Translations under genes and position numbers: made by a program
Notes under the pieces: model-generated
What the model was told of the DNA's origin: nothing
The model's database searches: none
Seen by the model: only the letters and a program-made list of their open reading frames with translations
NCBI GenBank assembly: GCA_026394075.1
Contig: JAPKYX010000018.1
Location: 1-64,000 of the forward strand
Direction: 5' to 3'
Length of the DNA stretch: 64,000 bases
DNA from: Acidobacteriota bacterium
GTDB lineage: Bacteria; Acidobacteriota; Terriglobia; Bryobacterales; Bryobacteraceae
In this document: positions 59,711 through 64,000 of the stretch, in pieces
Layout: the number at the start of each line of letters is the position of its first letter
Numbering within the stretch: position 1 is the first letter of the stretch

Positions 59711-59711
59711 C

Positions 59712-60143
59712 TTATGCCGCCCCCGGAAATAGCGGTTCAGCCGCCGAGTACACGGCATCATCGCGTACAGCCTGCACCGCGACACGATCCTGGCGGTGGA
59801 CCACAATGGGCCCCAGCAAGTTGGCGGTGGGCACCCCGGCATCGGGCATGCAGACGATCGCCAGGCTCAGCAGATCGCGCGCCATGTCGGTAACACCCAG
59901 AATGCGGCGGTATTCGTCGCTCAGCTTCAGCTGATAGCCGCGGTCGATCGTCTCCACCGGCAAGGTGACAAAGAATAGTCCCGGCGACGTTACGCTTTGG
60001 AGAAAGACGACGGGTTGCGACTGGGGCCGCTCGATGGCCACAAACGCCTTCTCGTATTCAAAGCCCGGCAGGCCTTGCGGGAAGTGAATGATGTCCGCGT
60101 CGGCGCAATCGATGGGCCCGAAGGAGTTGGTCTCGATCCTCAT
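59712..60143 (-). CDS. fliW: Flagellar assembly factor FliW
   Basis: A 143-residue protein: RIETNSFGPIDCADADIIHFPQGLPGFEYEKAFVAIE, PVVFLQSVTSPGLFFVTLP, LSLAIVCMPDAGVPTANLLGPIVVHRQDRVAVQAV. All are conserved FliW segments. FliW binds either flagellin or CsrA, and releases CsrA repression when flagellin is being exported. The order fliW-csrA-flagellin on one strand places the full three-part switch together. It is divergent from recA over 126 bases. Confidence 0.95.
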   Translation of the reverse strand: MRIETNSFGPIDCADADIIHFPQGLPGFEYEKAFVAIERPQSQPVVFLQSVTSPGLFFVTLPVETIDRGYQLKLSDEYRRILGVTDMARDLLSLAIVCMPDAGVPTANLLGPIVVHRQDRVAVQAVRDDAVYSAAEPLFPGAA

Positions 60144-60204
60144 GCAGCTAGAGTGCTATCGGCGGATCCGCCCAAACTCTTCAATTGCCGCAGCATCTAG
60201 AAAT

Positions 60205-60216
60205 AAACAAATGTTT
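60205..60216 (+). promoter_or_regulatory. Inverted repeat upstream of recA, possible LexA-type operator
   Basis: AAACA-AA-TGTTT lies 54 bases before the recA start, in an AT-rich patch. Its core AAC-N4-GTT resembles the centre of Gram-positive-type LexA boxes (GAAC-N4-GTTC). The LexA box of this lineage is not known to me, and no lexA is in the window. Confidence 0.35.
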
Positions 60217-60269
60217 TACGAGAATCTTTCCCAGCTCGCCACACTAGCGATCCATGGAGGATTCCGTGT

Positions 60270-61328
60270 ATGCCCATGACTGAGGATCGCCGGCGCCAGA
60301 TTCACCAGGCGCTGCTACAAATGGACAAGCAGTTCGGCAAAGGGGCGGTGCACCAGTTCGGCACCGGCACCGTAGTTCCCGTATCCGTCATCAGCTCCGG
60401 CTCAGTGTCGCTCGATGCGGCTCTCGGCGTGGGGGGCTTTCCGCGCGGCCGGGTGATCGAGATTTTCGGCCCGGAATCATCGGGCAAGACGACGCTGGCA
60501 CTTCATGTGGTGGCTGAGGCGCAGAAGGTGGGCGGGGCGGCGGCATTTATTGATGCCGAGCACGCGCTGGACCCCGACTACGCCAAGCGTCTGGGCGTGG
60601 AATTGGACGAACTGCTGATCTCGCAACCCGATTCCGGCGAACAAGCGCTGGAGATCGCCGCCACCATGGTGGCCACCGGCGCGATCGACGTGGTGGTGGT
60701 GGATTCGGTGGCGGCGCTGGTGCCCAAAGCCGAGCTGGAAGGCGAAATGGGAGATTCGCACATGGGCCTGCAAGCCCGGCTGATGTCGCAGGCGCTCCGC
60801 AAGCTGACCGGGGCGGTCTCGAAAACCAACTGCTGCCTCATCTTCATCAATCAGGTTCGGGAAAAGATCGGCGTCGTATTCGGCAACCCGGAAACCACTA
60901 CCGGCGGCCGGGCGCTGAAGTTCTATGCCTCAGTGCGCGCCGAAGTCCGCCGCACCGGGCCGATCAAGGATGGCGAAGCGGTCATCGGGAACCGGACCAA
61001 GGTGAAGCTGGTGAAGAACAAGGTAGCTGCTCCGTTCCGCGAAGCTGAGTTCGACATTCTCTACGGCGAAGGGATCTCGCGGGAGGGAGACCTGCTGGAC
61101 GTGGCCGTCCTGGAACAGCTGGTGGAGAAATCCGGCACCTGGTACAGCTACCGGGGCGAGCGGCTGGGCCAAGGCCGGGAGAACGCTCGCCAGTTCCTGA
61201 AAACAAACCCCTTGCAGCGCAATGCCCTCGACAAAGTGCTGCGGGAGCGGCTGGCGGCCAAACGGGCCGAACAATTGGAGCGCCTGCGGGCGATCCCGGA
61301 CGAACAATCCCAGGCCGCGCGAGCCTAG
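60270..61328 (+). CDS. recA: Recombinase RecA
   Basis: A 352-residue RecA. It has the N-terminal helix ([14 protein letters not shown]), Walker [10 protein letters not shown] (67-75), the L1 region around [23 protein letters not shown], the RecA signature with [16 protein letters not shown], Walker [11 protein letters not shown] and L2 ([26 protein letters not shown]). It forms filaments on single-stranded DNA for recombination and SOS induction. GGAGG at 9 bases supports ATG 60270. The C-terminal tail is basic and Arg/Gln/Ala-rich rather than the acidic tail of E. coli. Confidence 0.97.
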   Translation: MPMTEDRRRQIHQALLQMDKQFGKGAVHQFGTGTVVPVSVISSGSVSLDAALGVGGFPRGRVIEIFGPESSGKTTLALHVVAEAQKVGGAAAFIDAEHALDPDYAKRLGVELDELLISQPDSGEQALEIAATMVATGAIDVVVVDSVAALVPKAELEGEMGDSHMGLQARLMSQALRKLTGAVSKTNCCLIFINQVREKIGVVFGNPETTTGGRALKFYASVRAEVRRTGPIKDGEAVIGNRTKVKLVKNKVAAPFREAEFDILYGEGISREGDLLDVAVLEQLVEKSGTWYSYRGERLGQGRENARQFLKTNPLQRNALDKVLRERLAAKRAEQLERLRAIPDEQSQAARA

Positions 61329-61377
61329 CCGTTCAGGTCCGGCATACTACACTACAGATACGGGCCGCCGCCGGGTG

Positions 61378-62757
61378 GTGCCGCGACTTTGGGCTTTGCC
61401 CACTGGTTTGAGGAGCGAATTTCTGTTCACCACCGCGGAGGCCCAGCCACCACTGCACTCGGCCCATTACAAGCTCTTGCGGGCCAAAATTGAAGGCCGT
61501 ACCGCGAAAGTAGGCGTGGTTGGCTTGGGCTACGTCGGCCTGCCGCTGGCCGTCGAGTATGCCAAGATCGGCTTCGAAGTCATTGGGATCGACCTGGCGG
61601 AGCGCAAGGTGGAGGCTATCAACCGGGGCGAGTCCTACATCCAGGACGTCCCTTCCGCGGAAGTAGCGGAATTGGTCCGTTCCGGAAAACTGCGCGCAAC
61701 CACCAGCTTTGCCGCCGTCGCCGGCCTGGACACGATCAACATCTGCGTCCCGACACCGCTACGCAAGACGAAAGACCCGGATATGAGCTTCATCGTCGCC
61801 TCCTGCGAGGCGATTGCGGAGCACTTCCATGCCGGCATGCTGGTCATCCTGGAATCCACCACCTACCCCGGCACCACCGACGAACTGGTGCGGCCGATCC
61901 TCGAAAAACCCGGCCTCCGCGTGGGGGAAGAGTTCTTTCTCTGTTTTTCACCGGAGCGGGTGGACCCGGGCAATCCGCAGTTCCACACCAAGAACATCCC
62001 CAAAGTAGTCGGCGGCACCACCCCGGCTTGTGGCGAGCTGGGGCAACTCTTTTATGCTCAAGCGCTCGACCATGTCGTGGGCGTCAGTTCGACGCAGGCC
62101 GCCGAAATGGCCAAGTTGCTCGAAAACACTTTCCGGATGATCAACATCGGGCTGGTGAATGAACTGGCCGTGATGTGTTCCCGCATGGGCATCGATGTCT
62201 GGGAAGTGATCGACGCCGCCGCCACGAAGCCCTTTGGTTTCATGCCGTTCTACCCAGGCCCGGGCCTGGGCGGGCACTGTATCCCGATCGATCCGTTCTA
62301 CCTCTCCTGGAAGTCCAAGCAGGCCGGCATTGAGGCGCGCTTTATCGAGTTGGCCGGCTATATCAACGGTCAGATGCCGCATTTTGTGGTGGACAAGATC
62401 CAGTGGGCGCTTAATGAGCAGTCGAAGCCGCTGAAGGGCTCCCATATCCACATCATGGGCGTTGCCTACAAACGGGATATTGACGACGTACGGGAGTCGC
62501 CCGCGCTGGACATCGTCCATCTGTTGATGCGAACCGGCGCCAGGATTACCTACGAGGATCCCTTTATCCCCACGTTGCAGCACGAGAACCTCCCCTTGGA
62601 GTCACAGCCAGGGCTCGCCCCAGCGGCCGATTGCGTGGTGATCGTCACCAATCACGAGAAGTTTGACTATCCACTTCTGGTCGAACAGTCCCAGTTGATC
62701 GTCGACACGCGCAATGCCTGCAAGGGATTGAAGTCGCCCAAGATCGTTCGGCTGTAG
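61378..62757 (+). CDS. Nucleotide sugar dehydrogenase (UDP-N-acetylmannosamine/UDP-GlcNAc 6-dehydrogenase type)
   Basis: About 459 residues. It oxidises a UDP-sugar at C6 to the uronic acid in two NAD+-dependent steps. The Rossmann fold GVVGLGYVGLPLAVEYAKIG, PTPLRKTKDPDMSFI, LESTTYPGTTDE, FSPERVDPGN and the catalytic Cys in GPGLGGHCIPIDPFYL are all seen; the P-T-P-L-R-K segment suits the WecC/WbpA (N-acetyl-sugar) group more than UDP-glucose dehydrogenase. The product would feed surface polysaccharide. The start is unclear: GTG 61375/61378, TTG 61408, or CTG 61423 after AGGAG. It follows recA on the same strand. Confidence 0.92.
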   Translation: MPRLWALPTGLRSEFLFTTAEAQPPLHSAHYKLLRAKIEGRTAKVGVVGLGYVGLPLAVEYAKIGFEVIGIDLAERKVEAINRGESYIQDVPSAEVAELVRSGKLRATTSFAAVAGLDTINICVPTPLRKTKDPDMSFIVASCEAIAEHFHAGMLVILESTTYPGTTDELVRPILEKPGLRVGEEFFLCFSPERVDPGNPQFHTKNIPKVVGGTTPACGELGQLFYAQALDHVVGVSSTQAAEMAKLLENTFRMINIGLVNELAVMCSRMGIDVWEVIDAAATKPFGFMPFYPGPGLGGHCIPIDPFYLSWKSKQAGIEARFIELAGYINGQMPHFVVDKIQWALNEQSKPLKGSHIHIMGVAYKRDIDDVRESPALDIVHLLMRTGARITYEDPFIPTLQHENLPLESQPGLAPAADCVVIVTNHEKFDYPLLVEQSQLIVDTRNACKGLKSPKIVRL

Positions 62758-62815
62758 CGCAAGTCCCCGTCGCCGCGCGATCCGCACCGGGCGGCCGCTG
62801 GTCCTAGAATGGACC

Positions 62816-63610
62816 ATGCGGCTACTCACTACCTGTCTGTTCGCTTCACTGCTTTCGGCCCAAACCTCGCGCGAGCTCAGTTCCATCAACTGGATGGAGT
62901 TTCGCGATCTGGTACCGAAGAAGATCGAAACCGTTCTTGTCCCGCTCGGCACTCTAGAAGCCCACGGCGTCACCGGCAACGGCACCGACATCACGGCCCC
63001 GGTCGCCATCTCCAAGGCGATGGCGGAACGGGTAAATGCGCTGGTGGCGCCAGTTGTCTCCTACGGCATCACGGGCCGCTTAGACGCCTTTGCCGGCGGG
63101 TTCACCATCAGCGATGAGGCCTACCGGGCTTATGTCGGCGATGTCCTGCGCGGGATGGCCCGCATCGGCTTCAAGAACATCATCCTCATCAACGGCCACG
63201 GCGGCCAAAGCGCGGTACTGGCGGATTTGGCGGAAAAGATCGGCCGCGAGAAAAGCGTTCGGATTCTTTCGATCGATTGGTGGAGCTACTGCTCCGACGT
63301 CACCTATCGCACTTTCAACGAGGACGGCGGACACGCCGGGTGGAACGAGACCGCCATGATCCAGGCCATCGACCGCGCCCAGGTCCGGCAGGATCTCTAC
63401 GACGATTCACTCGCCTTACCGCGCCAAACGGCAGGCACCTGGTCCGCCTACCCCTTCCCGGCGTCCATCATCCTGTACCAGCCCAAGCAGGGCTACGTGA
63501 AGTTCGACCAGGGGAAGGCGGATGCGTACTTTAAGGGTGTAGTGGACAAACTGGTGGATCTGACAAATTCAACGGTTAAGCTGTGGGATAAGGCTGGCAT
63601 CTTCAAATAG
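62816..63610 (+). CDS. Creatininase family protein, exported
   Basis: A 264-residue protein with a signal peptide (MRLLTTCLFASLLSAQT) and a creatininase/formamide-hydrolase fold. Metal ligands appear kept: Glu and His in PLGTLEAHGVTGNGTDI (Asp), His in INGHGGQ (usually NGHGGN) and GGHAGWNETA (usually HAGE-x-ETS). It presumably hydrolyses a cyclic amide or formamide in the periplasm. The N-to-Q change and the missing acidic residue after HAG make the activity uncertain. The start is ATG 62816. Confidence 0.86.
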   Translation: MRLLTTCLFASLLSAQTSRELSSINWMEFRDLVPKKIETVLVPLGTLEAHGVTGNGTDITAPVAISKAMAERVNALVAPVVSYGITGRLDAFAGGFTISDEAYRAYVGDVLRGMARIGFKNIILINGHGGQSAVLADLAEKIGREKSVRILSIDWWSYCSDVTYRTFNEDGGHAGWNETAMIQAIDRAQVRQDLYDDSLALPRQTAGTWSAYPFPASIILYQPKQGYVKFDQGKADAYFKGVVDKLVDLTNSTVKLWDKAGIFK

Positions 63611-63636
63611 AGTTCTGGCCAGCCGTCGAAAAACGA

Positions 63637-63672
63637 ACCGGCCCGCTTGCCCAAAAAGGCGAGCGGGCCGGT
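63637..63672 (-). terminator. Rho-independent terminator
   Basis: ACCGGCCCGCTTGCC (63637-63651) pairs with GGCGAGCGGGCCGGT (63658-63672) around CAAAAA, a 15-bp stem with one G-U pair. Reading minus strand, TTTTT follows directly, so it ends the minus-strand gene at 63695. It may also slow plus-strand transcription after the creatininase gene. Confidence 0.85.
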
Positions 63673-63694
63673 CAGATCAAACGGTGAGGATGAG

Positions 63695-64000
63695 CTAGTT
63701 GGACTGAGAGGCCAGAGTGCCAGCCGTCACGCCGACCGCACCCAGGACACCCACGACGATCCAGATTTTGGCCAAGCTCGACAGCCCAGCAACCGGGGCC
63801 TGAGGAGCCGGTGAGGGAGCAGGCATCGGAGCCGGTTCGTCGGTCAGACGATTCAGCCGGGCCACTTCGATCACTTGGGTGGAGCGGTCAGCGGACGCCT
63901 TCGGAGCACCCGTCACCTGGATCCGGCGACCGATCTCGCGGTCGAGGCCGTTACCATTCAATTCCACCTTCAAGCCAGAAACTTCATCGGGAAGCACATA
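63695..64000 (-). CDS. C-terminal part of a membrane-anchored protein of unknown function (5' end outside window)
   Basis: At least 101 residues, open to the right edge (the codon before GTG 63997 is TAT). The N-terminal part visible (LPDEVSGLKVELNGNGLDRE, RRIQVTGAPKAS, VIEVARLNRL) looks like a small beta domain, followed by a Pro/Ala-rich linker (PAPMPAPSPAPQAPVAG) and one transmembrane helix (KIWIVVGVLGAVGVTAG). The repeated phrase 'I-R-V-T-G...S-T-Q-V-I-E-V' type is recurrent in acidobacterial exported proteins with no known role. The full gene probably starts well beyond the window. Confidence 0.6.
   Translation of the reverse strand, partial: YVLPDEVSGLKVELNGNGLDREIGRRIQVTGAPKASADRSTQVIEVARLNRLTDEPAPMPAPSPAPQAPVAGLSSLAKIWIVVGVLGAVGVTAGTLASQSN

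Overview
The window looks like chromosomal DNA of an Acidobacteriota bacterium, most likely of the Bryobacterales/Solibacter group. This is an inference from gene content, since no rRNA gene is present. The supporting families are an Oar-like TonB-dependent transporter with a carboxypeptidase-regulatory domain, DUF1549/DUF1553 and DUF1501 proteins beside a sulfatase, Tat-type sugar-phosphate isomerases, NIPSNAP and creatininase proteins with export signals, PEP-CTERM proteins, and the 'ESWKQIA.YL.RD..TVQRWE' type of HTH protein. The DNA is GC-rich and densely coding. I saw no insertion sequence, prophage, CRISPR array or rRNA.

Layout. 1-2816: 3' part of a TonB-type receptor (minus), running off the window. 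2993-4612: TMEM175-like channel and a 3-hydroxyisobutyrate-dehydrogenase-family enzyme. 4613-4936: the only stretch over 300 bases without a gene. It holds a good promoter and a long, strongly structured leader in front of dxr. 4937-8688: dxr, rseP, a polysaccharide deacetylase and a DUF1801 protein. 8736-8812: tRNA-Arg(ACG). 8909-16268: uvrC, an AhpD-like protein, an acyl-CoA mutase large subunit with isobutyryl-CoA-mutase active-site residues, a broken rlmN, a DUF3291 fusion protein, a pentahaem cytochrome and a sorbosone-dehydrogenase-like protein. 16490-18560: a translationally coupled RsbQ/KAI2-like hydrolase and PAS histidine kinase. 18586-22116: a BNR-repeat protein coupled to a small Cys protein, then two PEP-CTERM paralogues flanking an HTH membrane protein. 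22200-26975: pyk, uppP, ftsK. 27011-37446: mixed metabolic and exported proteins (OsmC, two sugar isomerases, an acidobacterial paralogue pair, SDR, RluA, NIPSNAP, hydrolase, NHL, ROK, GlcG, SnoaL). 37485-43636: AlkD-like protein, DUF1549/1553, DUF1501, a small membrane protein and a sulfatase, mostly linked by ATGA overlaps. 43746-45524: a hybrid histidine kinase interrupted by an in-frame TAG. 45546-46193: eda. 46303-53867: divergent MarR and TetR regulators, the latter leading a complete TolC/HlyD/ABC/ABC/permease/permease efflux operon. 53880-60143: TPR-glycosyltransferase, a giant 1125-residue flagellin, csrA and fliW. 60270-63997: recA, a nucleotide-sugar dehydrogenase, a creatininase-family protein and a partial membrane protein.

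The best candidates for new biology are: the structured dxr leader; the RsbQ-like hydrolase/PAS-kinase pair; the mutase whose two diagnostic residues argue against methylmalonyl-CoA; and the FliW-CsrA-flagellin module, where an AGGA-loop hairpin and an SD-overlapping GGA in the flagellin leader look like a two-site CsrA target. Two genes look damaged (rlmN by an internal deletion, the hybrid kinase by a nonsense codon). These could be real decay or assembly errors.
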